Of a stretch of DNA of 14,299 bases, positions 7,372-14,299 are shown piece after piece. The stretch's first letter is position 1. The number at the start of each line of letters is the position of its first letter. The translations under genes were made by a program, and so were the position numbers. The stretch comes from Bacteroidia bacterium (GTDB lineage: Bacteria; Bacteroidota; Bacteroidia; Bacteroidales; Azobacteroidaceae): positions 1 through 14,299 of the forward strand of contig BNTW01000067.1 of assembly GCA_025996895.1 (NCBI GenBank), in the 5' to 3' direction. The notes below the pieces were generated by a model. The model had not been told where the DNA came from. It saw nothing but the letters and a program-made list of their open reading frames with translations, and made no database searches.

Positions 7372-7521
7372 GCGATTTTTGATATTGCAGGGCATAATGT
7401 AGGGGCAGGGCGCGCCCTGCCCCTACGCAACGGCGCACAAACCATCAACATTTCGCATTTGCCCAATGGTATTTATATTGTGCGCGTAGGTAATCAATCG
7501 GCAAAATTTGTGAAAAAATAA
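7372..7521 (+). pseudogene. Orphan T9SS sorting-domain remnant (direct repeat copy 2)
   Basis: Beginning 5 bases after the lipoprotein stop and in a different frame, 49 codons without a start codon read AIFDIAGHNVGAG through ISHLPNGIYIVRVG to KFVKK and a stop. This is the C-terminal part of a T9SS sorting domain, matching the LRR gene tail at 3523-3672 in 131 of 150 bases. Most residue changes between the copies are conservative (Y/F, V/I, I/V, S/N), which suggests that this copy diverged while still part of a working gene. The body of that gene is gone. It contains copy 2 of the 28-bp palindrome. Confidence 0.85.
7399..7426. repeat. Perfect 28-bp GC-rich palindrome, copy 2
   Basis: Identical over 28 bases to the palindrome at 3550-3577, within the orphan sorting domain. 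Here the flanking bases (T at 7398, G at 7427) do not extend the symmetry. It lies 3' of the secretion operon but has no following T run, so it is not a standard intrinsic terminator, although a transcript would fold into a very stable hairpin. Confidence 0.9.
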
Positions 7522-7537
7522 AATTCAAGTATTTTTG

Positions 7538-7545
7538 TACCTTTG
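7538..7545 (+). promoter_or_regulatory. -7 promoter element for the DUF1016 nuclease gene
   Basis: TACCTTTG is an exact match to the Bacteroidota -7 consensus TAnnTTTG and ends 16 bases before the ATG at 7562. The leader would therefore be very short. No TTTG lies at the usual 19-base spacing upstream; the nearest, at 7507-7510, is 27 bases away. Confidence 0.6.
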
Positions 7546-7561
7546 TCAAAAAAATTAAGCA

Positions 7562-8737
7562 ATGGAAAATAACCGTTTGGGAAAAGTCGATTCGGGCTTG
7601 TCGGTAGAATATCGGGATTTTTTGCAGGAAATTCTTGCGAAAATACAGTCGGCGCGGTACGAAATGCTCAAAACAGTGAGCAAGCAAACGCTTTTTCTCT
7701 ATTGGGATATAGGGAAAACTGTCAGCCGAAAGGTGCAAGAGGCAGGTTGGGGGCAATCGGTAGTAGAGCAACTCTCAAAGGATTTGCAAACCGAATTTCC
7801 GGGTGTGCGTGGTTTTTCGGCACGGAATATCTGGCGAATGAAAACACTTTATGAGTTTTATGCCAACCTCTTAAATTCTGCCACTGCGGTGGCGGAAAGT
7901 CCAAAACTGCAACCGGTGGTTGCAGAAAATGAGAAACTGCCCCCAGCGGGGGCAGAAATTCCAACCAATATAATTCTGCCCCCACTGGGGGCAGAATTTG
8001 AAAAACCGCCACAAATGGTGTCAGAAGTCGGTTGGAAACAGAATTGTATCATTCTCGAAAAATGCAAATCCCTGCAACAGATATATTTCTATTTGCTGAT
8101 GACAAAAGAAAAAGGGTGGAGTAAAAATGATTTGCTCGAAAAAATCAAGAACAATTATTTTGAAAATCATGCTTTGGCACAAAACAATTTCGACACCGCC
8201 GTACCCGAAACGCTGAAAGCACAGGTTGCGTGGGAATTTTTAGACGATTACAATATCGAACTGCTCAACCCCGACCAGCCGATTTCCGAAAAGGCATTGG
8301 AAAACGCGATTGTCGAAAATATTGTGAAATTTTTGCAGGAAATGGGTGGAAATTTCGCTTTTGTGGGCAGGCAATACCGCCTCACGCTCGACGAAAAGGA
8401 ATATTTTGTCGATTTGCTGTTTTTCAACCTGAATTTGAATTGCTATGTGGCTTTTGAACTCAAAGCGAGGGAATTTCAGCCAAAGGATTTTGGGCAGGTA
8501 CAGATGTATATGCAGTTGATTAACAAGCAATTAAAACAGCCGCACCACAACTCGACCATTGGCGTAATTGTTTGCCGCGACAAAAACCGCCTGGAAGTGG
8601 AATATATGCTCGAACTTGCCAAAGACCCGATGGGCGTGGCGACATATAATAAATATAGCGATTTGCCCGAAGAATACGCCAAGTTTTTGCCTTCGGAAGA
8701 AGACATTCACAAACGGTTGGTGAATTTTATGGATTGA
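7562..8737 (+). CDS. DUF1016/YhcG-family PDDEXK nuclease with palindrome-expanded linker
   Basis: A 391-residue protein. The N-terminal DUF1016 domain spans about 14-100 and resumes near 155 (LYWDIGKTVSRK, GWGQSVVEQLSKDL, FPGVRGFSARNIWRMK, then GWKQNCIILEKC). The C-terminal domain (about 215-390) has the PDDEXK nuclease signature: D284 in EYFVDLLFF and E299-L-K301 in AFELKA, followed by DFGQVQMYMQLIN. The family is predicted to cut DNA and is often found near restriction-modification or other defence genes, but its role is not established; no partner is seen here. Residues about 105-155 are an in-frame insertion made of five hairpin units, each coding a PPxGAE-like motif, between parts of the domain that are normally contiguous (LYEFYANL and SEVGWKQN). 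The catalytic residues look intact. It has its own promoter and ends 23 bases before the sensor kinase start. Confidence 0.9.
   Translation: MENNRLGKVDSGLSVEYRDFLQEILAKIQSARYEMLKTVSKQTLFLYWDIGKTVSRKVQEAGWGQSVVEQLSKDLQTEFPGVRGFSARNIWRMKTLYEFYANLLNSATAVAESPKLQPVVAENEKLPPAGAEIPTNIILPPLGAEFEKPPQMVSEVGWKQNCIILEKCKSLQQIYFYLLMTKEKGWSKNDLLEKIKNNYFENHALAQNNFDTAVPETLKAQVAWEFLDDYNIELLNPDQPISEKALENAIVENIVKFLQEMGGNFAFVGRQYRLTLDEKEYFVDLLFFNLNLNCYVAFELKAREFQPKDFGQVQMYMQLINKQLKQPHHNSTIGVIVCRDKNRLEVEYMLELAKDPMGVATYNKYSDLPEEYAKFLPSEEDIHKRLVNFMD
7876..8025. repeat. Array of about five short hairpins inside the DUF1016 gene
   Basis: Hairpins with 3-4 base loops follow one another: 7876-7884/7889-7897 (9-bp arms, one G-T pair), 7907-7914/7918-7925 (8 bp, perfect), 7937-7944/7948-7955 (CTGCCCCC arm, perfect), 7972-7983/7987-7998 (AATTCTGCCCCC, 12 bp, perfect), and a decayed one near 8007-8025. 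Centres are about 30, 30, 39 and 30 bases apart, so all units stay in one reading frame and encode AVAE, PVVAE, PPAGAE, PPLGAE and PPQMVSE. A common CTGCC...GGCAG core indicates one repeat family at different stages of decay. Confidence 0.85.
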
Positions 8738-8760
8738 CCGTTAAATTAGATATTAAAATT

Positions 8761-11676
8761 ATGAACAAGCAAATTACAATAGTAGCAACTGTCCTGTTCT
8801 GCCTTTTGTGCGGAATGCTTAACGCGCAAGAACTGCTCAAAAGCGAGTACAGTTACAGGCGATATACTACGCAGGACGGACTGCCGTCGATGAAAAACGA
8901 GCGTATCCTGCAAGACGGCAAAGGTTTTATCTGGATTGCAGGAAGTAGCGGATTGACACGCTACGACGGCTTTTCTTTCAAAAACTACCTGTCAGGGAAA
9001 TTTGCAAACATTTACCGTTTGGATAAAGATGACAGCGGAAATATTCGCGCATTCAGCAGCCGGGTTATGTACACTTATGATTCAAAAGCCGACAGTGTAA
9101 CCAAAATTCCGCTTGCTGCCGATTTGTGGCTCACTATGATAAGTTCAAATTTTTTGCCCGACGGTTACGCGCTTTTTGAAGATAAATCGGGCGTGGCAGC
9201 GTTATACAAAATTGAAAACAACAAACTTGTAAAAACGCTTTCAAACAGCCATTTAGACGTTTATGCCGATGAAACGCAAACTTTCTTTGATACGGAAAAG
9301 CGACAGTTATATTTGTTTAATACAGATACTGTTACAGTTACTGCCAATCAAAAAATCATAACCGAATACGCAGGCATTCCTGCTATGGCTGCTTGCAAAC
9401 ATCAAAATTCAATCGTTTTCCTTGCCAAAGACAGCATTTATCGCCTTACTGACGAAAAAATGCAAGTTCTTATAAAACAGAAACTTCATTTGGAAAATGC
9501 ACCTGTAAAAATGGCGTTTGCTTCCGACGGAACTTTGTTTTTCAACAACGACGGACTTTTGCTGCGTTTCGACGGAAACAAAATTGATACCGTTTTTGAG
9601 GCAAACATCATACAAGATTTGTTGATTGACGGCAACGACGATATTTGGATTGTAACTTACGAAGGTTTGTTCAAACTGTCATTGCATTTTAAAACGTATA
9701 AAACGCAGAATGACAACGATTTGTTTCGTACCGTTCTTTTTAATTCTCAAAACAGTGCGGTTGTCGGCGGAACGCTCGGAGGCGAAATTTTTGAATTTGG
9801 ACAAAACGGAATCCGTAAAATTGCATATCCCGAAAGCAAGTATCAAACGGCGTTTTTCTATGATTACAGCGCGGAAAAAGCAGGCGAAATGTATTTTCCG
9901 GGTCCGGGCGACGTGCTGAAAATCGGCAAAACCGAAAAGCGCTGGTTGAATCTCGAAATGCAAAACACGCCGCGTTTTGTGGTTACGCTGTCCGACGGCA
10001 ACTTATTGGAAGGCGACGGCGTGAATTTGATTGTCTTTGCGCCCGACGGAAAAGTTATAAGCAATATTAGCCAAGAAGAAATAGGACAGTCCATTTATGC
10101 AAAGCCCTGCATGGATGCAAAAAACCGTTTATGGTTGGGCGGCACGGAAGGAATTACGGTTTTCGATTATAGCCAAAATAAAACAGTGAAAACCATCTTT
10201 GAAGAAGATGTAAAAGCGGTAAAATATATGAATACCGACAAAAACGGAAAAATATATTTTGCGTCTGAAAATCGCCTTTTTGTAGCCAAAGACGATACGG
10301 TAAATTTGACAAAAACTTTGCCGTATCTTATTCAAGGAATATATTTTACACGCAACGGCAACACGCCTGTAATTTCCACTTTGGGCGGAATTTTTATTTT
10401 CGACAGCGATTTTGAAAAGTATGCGTTTTACAATACAGAAAACGGCTACAATGGCGGTGAATCTTCGTCTGGAAGTATGACGGAAGACACAGAAGGAAAC
10501 ATTTATTTGCCTTCAATCAACGGTTTGGCTGTTTTTAATCCCGAAAAACTTACGAAAAATCAGTCGAAACCAAATTTGTACATTCTTTCTGCAAGTTCTT
10601 CCCCCGACAACGTAAAATGGCAAACCGAAAACGCCGATTTTCTGAAATTAAATTACAAACACGACAATATCCGTTTCGCCTATATCGGTTTATCCTATTC
10701 CGCCGCCGAAAACGTGCGCTATTATTACCGCCTCAAAGGTTTTCAGAACGAATTTTCAGAGCCGACAAAGCAGCGAGAAGTTACCTTCAACAACCTTCGC
10801 GCAGGCGATTACATGTTTGAAATCTACGCCGATGCAGGCACCGACGAATCGAAATCAGAAATTCAAACTTTCAGTTTCACCATAAAACCAGCATTCTGGC
10901 AAACAACTTGGTTTCTAATCGTTCTGATTCTGTCGTTAGTATTCTTGTCGTCATTGGTGTCTTTGGCTCTAATCCAAAAGAAAAACCGCGCCCTCATCGA
11001 AAAACTCGAAACAGAGCGCGAACTCAACGACTTGCGCATCCGCAGCATCCGCCTGCGCGCTATTCCACATTTCAACTTCAACGTGATGGCAACCATCGAA
11101 TATTATATTGCCAACCGCCCGAAAGAAGAGGCCATGCGCTTATTGAATATCTACTCCAATTTCACTTACGAAACGCTGCGCCGCGTTGAAAACGCATCCA
11201 ACACACTTGGTGAAGAATTGGAATATATCCGAATGTACCTCGAACTCGAAAAAATCCGCTACGTGGACAAGTTTGACTTCCGCATTGATGTTCCAGACGG
11301 CGTTGATCCCGGCGTTCGATTGCCCAATATGCTTCTTCATACTTACTGCGAAAACGCTATCAAACACGGACTTTCGCCAAAAATGGAAAATAGTGGTAAT
11401 TTATTGCTAATCCATATAATTCAGCATGATGACAAGTTAAAAATCAGCGTCGAAGACAATGGTGTAGGACGGCAGTATGCGCAGGAACACCCCAATATCC
11501 GCAGCACAAAAAACGGATTGAATATTCTAAACCGTCAAATCGAGATTTACAACCGTTTCAATGAGCAGAAAATCATTCAGTCGATAAAAGACCTCGAAAA
11601 AAACGGCCATGCCGCCGGAACTCGCTTTTCGGTGGAAGTACCCCTGTTTTTTAATTATGAGTTAGCTAATCACTAA
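8761..11676 (+). CDS. Propeller/Y_Y_Y sensor histidine kinase, LytS (His_kinase) type
   Basis: I choose the ATG at 8761 (MNKQITIVATVLFCLLCGML, signal peptide ending NAQ), giving 971 residues; the in-frame ATG at 8734 overlaps the nuclease stop and adds a poor leader. The periplasmic part has two-component-regulator propeller repeats, the first being RRYTTQDGLP...GFIWIAGSSGLTRYDG, continuing to about residue 610. A Y_Y_Y domain follows (about 618-711, YYYRLKGF, FNNLRAGDYMFEIYA). One membrane helix lies at about 715-738 (WFLIVLILSLVFLSSLVSLAL). The cytoplasmic kinase has the His-containing PHFNFN motif (H770), the N box NMLLHTYCENAIKHG and the G box VEDNGVG. This single-helix layout is common in Bacteroidota sensors of sugars or other periplasmic ligands; the ligand is unknown. 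The regulator gene follows after 12 bases, so the two almost certainly work together. Confidence 0.94.
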   Translation: MNKQITIVATVLFCLLCGMLNAQELLKSEYSYRRYTTQDGLPSMKNERILQDGKGFIWIAGSSGLTRYDGFSFKNYLSGKFANIYRLDKDDSGNIRAFSSRVMYTYDSKADSVTKIPLAADLWLTMISSNFLPDGYALFEDKSGVAALYKIENNKLVKTLSNSHLDVYADETQTFFDTEKRQLYLFNTDTVTVTANQKIITEYAGIPAMAACKHQNSIVFLAKDSIYRLTDEKMQVLIKQKLHLENAPVKMAFASDGTLFFNNDGLLLRFDGNKIDTVFEANIIQDLLIDGNDDIWIVTYEGLFKLSLHFKTYKTQNDNDLFRTVLFNSQNSAVVGGTLGGEIFEFGQNGIRKIAYPESKYQTAFFYDYSAEKAGEMYFPGPGDVLKIGKTEKRWLNLEMQNTPRFVVTLSDGNLLEGDGVNLIVFAPDGKVISNISQEEIGQSIYAKPCMDAKNRLWLGGTEGITVFDYSQNKTVKTIFEEDVKAVKYMNTDKNGKIYFASENRLFVAKDDTVNLTKTLPYLIQGIYFTRNGNTPVISTLGGIFIFDSDFEKYAFYNTENGYNGGESSSGSMTEDTEGNIYLPSINGLAVFNPEKLTKNQSKPNLYILSASSSPDNVKWQTENADFLKLNYKHDNIRFAYIGLSYSAAENVRYYYRLKGFQNEFSEPTKQREVTFNNLRAGDYMFEIYADAGTDESKSEIQTFSFTIKPAFWQTTWFLIVLILSLVFLSSLVSLALIQKKNRALIEKLETERELNDLRIRSIRLRAIPHFNFNVMATIEYYIANRPKEEAMRLLNIYSNFTYETLRRVENASNTLGEELEYIRMYLELEKIRYVDKFDFRIDVPDGVDPGVRLPNMLLHTYCENAIKHGLSPKMENSGNLLLIHIIQHDDKLKISVEDNGVGRQYAQEHPNIRSTKNGLNILNRQIEIYNRFNEQKIIQSIKDLEKNGHAAGTRFSVEVPLFFNYELANH

Positions 11677-11688
11677 AGTACTATTAAT

Positions 11689-12444
11689 ATGATACGTTCA
11701 ATCATCATCGAAGACGAGCCGCTCTTGCAGGAATCGCTGAAACAGAAACTTTCGGAAACTTTTCCCGGCGAAATGGAAATCGCGGCTGTGTGCGGAAATG
11801 CAGAAAATGCCCTGTTTGAAATCATGCACCGCCGTCCCGACCTTATTTTTCTGGATATTCAGATGCCCGGCAACGATGGCTTGTGGCTCGCCGACCGCCT
11901 GTTGTCGCTGAAAGACAACGATTTCAGTCCGCCTGAAATCATCTTTACCACCGCTTTCAGTTATTCCGAATACTTGCTGAAAGCATTTGATTTGGCAGCA
12001 GTGAGTTACCTTATCAAACCCATCAGAGTGGAAGAACTTGTAAAAGCCGTCAGCCGTTACCAGGAACGAGTGCAAACAAGAATTTCGGGAATGCAAAACC
12101 TGATGGACGCTATTAAGGAAGAAAAGCTGTTGAAATTCAAGAGTTTGAAGGGTGTTCTTTTCCTGCAACCCGATAACATCGCCTACATCAAAGCCGACCA
12201 TAACTACGTGGTTTTGAAACTGGCCGACGGCAAGGAAGAAGATGTTTTTGAAAGCATCAGCGACTTGGAAGCCAAACTGCCCACCGATATTTTCATGCGC
12301 ACAGGGAAAAGTTACATCATCAACCGGAAATATGTCCGGCAGTTGGATACCCGCTCGTCGGCGCTCCAACTGCATACCGCCGCCGGGATGTATAAAATTG
12401 AAGTTTCGAGGGCAGCATTGAAACTTTTAAAAGAAACGCTCTGA
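11689..12444 (+). CDS. LytTR-family DNA-binding response regulator
   Basis: A 251-residue regulator. The receiver domain (about 1-125) has the acidic pair in IIIEDEP (E9, D10), the phosphoacceptor D56 in LIFLDIQMPGNDG, the TTAFSYSEY switch segment and the conserved K110 in SYLIKPI. The LytTR DNA-binding domain (about 146-248) is recognised by LKFKSLKGVLFLQPDNIAYI, ADHNYVVLKLADGK and the MRTGKSYIINRKYVRQL block. In this family the membrane kinase phosphorylates the aspartate and the LytTR domain then binds direct repeats in target promoters. The gene sits 12 bases after the kinase gene with no promoter of its own visible, so they are co-transcribed. It ends 27 bases from the end of the convergent DUF6377-type gene; no clear terminator hairpin is seen in that gap. 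Its targets cannot be told from this window. Confidence 0.95.
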   Translation: MIRSIIIEDEPLLQESLKQKLSETFPGEMEIAAVCGNAENALFEIMHRRPDLIFLDIQMPGNDGLWLADRLLSLKDNDFSPPEIIFTTAFSYSEYLLKAFDLAAVSYLIKPIRVEELVKAVSRYQERVQTRISGMQNLMDAIKEEKLLKFKSLKGVLFLQPDNIAYIKADHNYVVLKLADGKEEDVFESISDLEAKLPTDIFMRTGKSYIINRKYVRQLDTRSSALQLHTAAGMYKIEVSRAALKLLKETL

Positions 12445-12471
12445 ATTGTCGCTGTAGTCAGACAGTTCCAT

Positions 12472-14083
12472 TCAAGGATTTTGCGTATAATTTCCAATTT
12501 TCATGACCTGTTCCTCAAATTGTTCACGGGGAACGACAGCATTGTTTCTCGCTTTTACCCGGTAATTGTAGATAGTACTGATCGAATACCGCAAAAAACC
12601 GGCTATTTTCATACTGTCCGTTATCCCTAAACGAATTAAGGCAAAAATCCGCAATTCGGTGTTCAGTAATTCTCCCTGTTTGAGGACAATCTGTTCCTCT
12701 TTCAACTGTAAAGCATTAAATTCTTCAACAAAAGAAGGATATAGACTTAAAAATATAACGTCAAATTTCCGGTAAAGTTCGCCTAATTCGTTATCAATCA
12801 AAGCGGTTGAGCGTAGCAATTTAAATAACTCGTCGATCTGATGATTGGAAGCATGTTTATTCAATGTCTTGCGGTAATTCTCCAACTTGTCGATATAAGT
12901 GGAACACAAATCGAAAAAATGAGCGATATATTCTTCCTTGATCAGGTTGGATTCTTTCAGTTGGTCGTTGGCAGTCGTCAAATCGTTATTCAGTTCACTT
13001 AATTTCCGGTTGGTGCGGTAAAGCTCTTTCCGGATGAACGACAACCTTTTCATTTGGCGGTAAATGTACAGAATGCCCGCAGCAAGGAATGCCAGCAAAA
13101 TACTGATTGCAATCAGTGATATTTGCAGGTTAGATTTTTGTTTCTTTTCTTTTGCCTGATAAGCGGCATTGATGATCCGGTAAGAAGAAGAGGCTTTGCT
13201 TATCCGAAACTCGATATTGCAAAAAAGGGCATCGTCGACGGCTACCTGCATAAATTTGTGGGCTTTGTTGATATTGCTCGTTTCATCATAAATAAGCGCC
13301 AGCTCAAGAAACGAAGCATTTTCCTTGATACAATTTTCAAGATCCGCAATGGCCGAAATCATGAAATAGTATTCGCTGAGGCCCAAATTCCGCTGCCGTT
13401 TGTGAATGAACCCCAACAAATAGGCAATAAGCCCCCGTTCGGGATTTTCATCCGTCGTTTCCCGGAGTAAGGACAATAGCTCTTGTTCCGTATCCTGACC
13501 TCCGTACACCAACTTGGCGGCATGATTCACTCGGTATTGAAACGACGAGGGATCCAACACCAACAGCAAGGAATCCCGGTATTGCTCACTTTTTCTAAAA
13601 TAGGAGGAATTGTTGTATTGGCTATACAGCGTGCTGAACGTTTCATAATAGGTGCCGACCAAAGTCTTCCGGCAAATTTTCTTTCCGGATATTTTCCAAT
13701 AAACCGGTGGATTCGATATACATTCCCTTGATCATGTATAACCACGACAACTGCAAGTCAGCCTCTATTTTTAACGGCTCTTGACCGAGTTGACCGGCAA
13801 TTTCTTGATTTTTCAGCACATAATGAATCGCCGAATCCGATTGGTATTTCCGGTATTCTTCGTACAATTTACGGTTGACTTCATAGATTTGTTCGGGAAG
13901 GAGAGTGCCGATACTCAATACTTGCTTCAACTGGAGAATATTTTGCTCTTTATTTTGCATATACTGTTCTTTCGTATCCATTAATTTATTCAAACGGATA
14001 TACAGAGAGTCCGTTTCATCGGCAAAAACGTTCGTACTATTTAAAAACAAAAAAGCAACACAATAAATAATGAGTTTTTTCAT
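12472..14083 (-). pseudogene. DUF6377-type membrane regulator, split by a single-base frameshift
   Basis: Two frames together make one protein of about 536 residues. The 5' part starts best at 14083 (MKKLIIYCVAFLFLNS, a signal peptide or anchor ending NVFADE); ATGs at 14089 and 14116 are also in frame. It runs through helical TPR-like sequence to ENLPED. Removing one T from the TTT at 13661-13663 (minus-strand reading) joins ED to LVGTYYETFSTLYSQY, and the open frame continues to 12472. Further features are more helical repeats, a membrane helix at about 318-342 (ISLIAISILLAFLAAGILYIY), a coiled coil (RKLSELNNDLTTANDQLK), and a C-terminal helix-turn-helix-like region (TELRIFALIRLG, YSISTIYNYRVKARN). 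I recognise this layout as the Bacteroidota DUF6377 family, thought to be membrane-bound transcription regulators. Both halves look otherwise intact, so the break is recent or a sequencing error. Confidence 0.85.
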
Positions 14084-14113
14084 GGACATAAAAGCTAACG
14101 ATGTATCAAATTT

Positions 14114-14121
14114 CAAAAATA
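14114..14121 (-). promoter_or_regulatory. Candidate -7 promoter element for the DUF6377-type gene
   Basis: On the minus strand this reads TATTTTTG, matching TAnnTTTG, about 30 bases upstream of the preferred start at 14083. No clear -33 TTTG is seen at the usual spacing. If it is the real promoter, the in-frame ATG at 14116 would lie too close to or upstream of the transcript start, which supports the 14083 or 14089 start. Confidence 0.4.
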
Positions 14122-14235
14122 GTATTTTTAATTGATAAAACCTAATTTCGATAGTATTTTCTTTATACCCTCAAAAAATAATTAATTGTAACACAGCTAA
14201 TTAATGGGTTTATTATATCTTTTTCTCATAAAAGA

Positions 14236-14266
14236 TTTGTTATTTTATAAAAAAGGTTTACCTTTG
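14236..14266 (+). promoter_or_regulatory. Near-perfect Bacteroidota housekeeping promoter reading out of the window
   Basis: TTTG at 14236-14239 and TACCTTTG at 14259-14266 are separated by exactly 19 bases, the full consensus for the primary sigma factor of this phylum. Downstream is CAACCGCTTTCAGAAACGGG, a small imperfect hairpin in the presumed leader. No gene starts before the window ends, so the transcript belongs to something beyond 14299. The 142 bases between the DUF6377-type gene and this promoter are AT-rich and otherwise empty. Confidence 0.75.
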
Positions 14267-14299
14267 CAACCGCTTTCAGAAACGGGGGCAAAACAGAAT

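Noticed and set aside
7357..7380. Programmed frameshift joining the lipoprotein to the T9SS tail at the A-rich run
   Set aside because: The lipoprotein stop at 7365-7367 precedes most of the A-run, the tail is in a +1 frame, and a lipid-anchored protein would not need a T9SS tail.
7399..7426. GC-rich palindrome as an intrinsic terminator of the secretion operon
   Set aside because: There is no T run after it, and the identical palindrome occurs inside the coding region at 3550-3577, where termination would be harmful.
7876..8025. Possible CRISPR-like array because of roughly 30-base spacing
   Set aside because: The units are themselves hairpins with no unique spacers, they differ from one another, there are only about five, and they lie in frame inside a nuclease gene.
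8734..8760. Upstream ATG overlapping the nuclease stop as the kinase start
   Set aside because: The extra residues MTVKLDIKI would precede an already complete signal peptide that begins at 8761.
11698..12375. 225-codon open frame on the minus strand, antisense to the LytTR regulator
   Set aside because: It lies wholly within the response regulator, whose conserved residues are all in place, and the antisense product shows no family motif.

Overview
The window looks like a Bacteroidales (phylum Bacteroidota) chromosome fragment; the genus cannot be told. The grounds are a SusC-type receptor, two proteins with type IX secretion (T9SS) C-terminal sorting domains, a lipoprotein with an acidic surface-export signal, a propeller/Y_Y_Y sensor kinase, a DUF6377-type regulator, near absence of Shine-Dalgarno sequences, and TAnnTTTG promoter elements.

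Layout. Left edge (1-1122, minus strand): the N-terminal third of a SusC/TonB-dependent receptor gene joins abruptly, near position 160, an internal piece of an ISAzo13-family transposase that runs off the window. A 420-base AT-rich divergent spacer follows. At 1543-7367 (plus) lies a likely secretion operon: a BspA-like leucine-rich-repeat protein with a T9SS tail, an M4 (thermolysin-type) metalloprotease with propeller, PKD domain and T9SS tail, and a small lipoprotein. Directly behind it (7372-7521) is an orphan T9SS tail, about 87% identical in DNA to the tail of the LRR gene. At 7562-8737 is a DUF1016/YhcG PDDEXK nuclease. At 8761-12444 is a hybrid-propeller LytS-type sensor kinase followed by its LytTR response regulator. 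Convergent to these, 12472-14083 (minus) is a DUF6377-type membrane regulator broken by one extra base. The right edge carries a near-perfect promoter reading out of the window.

How the genes fit together. The LRR protein, protease and lipoprotein form a plausible surface or secreted set for contact with and digestion of host or dietary protein. The kinase/regulator pair and the DUF6377 protein are regulators; nothing in the sequence links them to particular targets here.

The most unusual signal is a set of short palindromic elements sitting in frame inside protein-coding DNA: a hairpin with 16-bp arms and a perfect 28-bp palindrome in the LRR protein tail, the same 28-bp palindrome in the orphan tail, and an array of about five hairpins expanding the linker of the DUF1016 nuclease. 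They look like small mobile or amplifying palindromes tolerated as peptide insertions. A degenerate heptamer repeat also lies just before the T9SS tail of the LRR gene.
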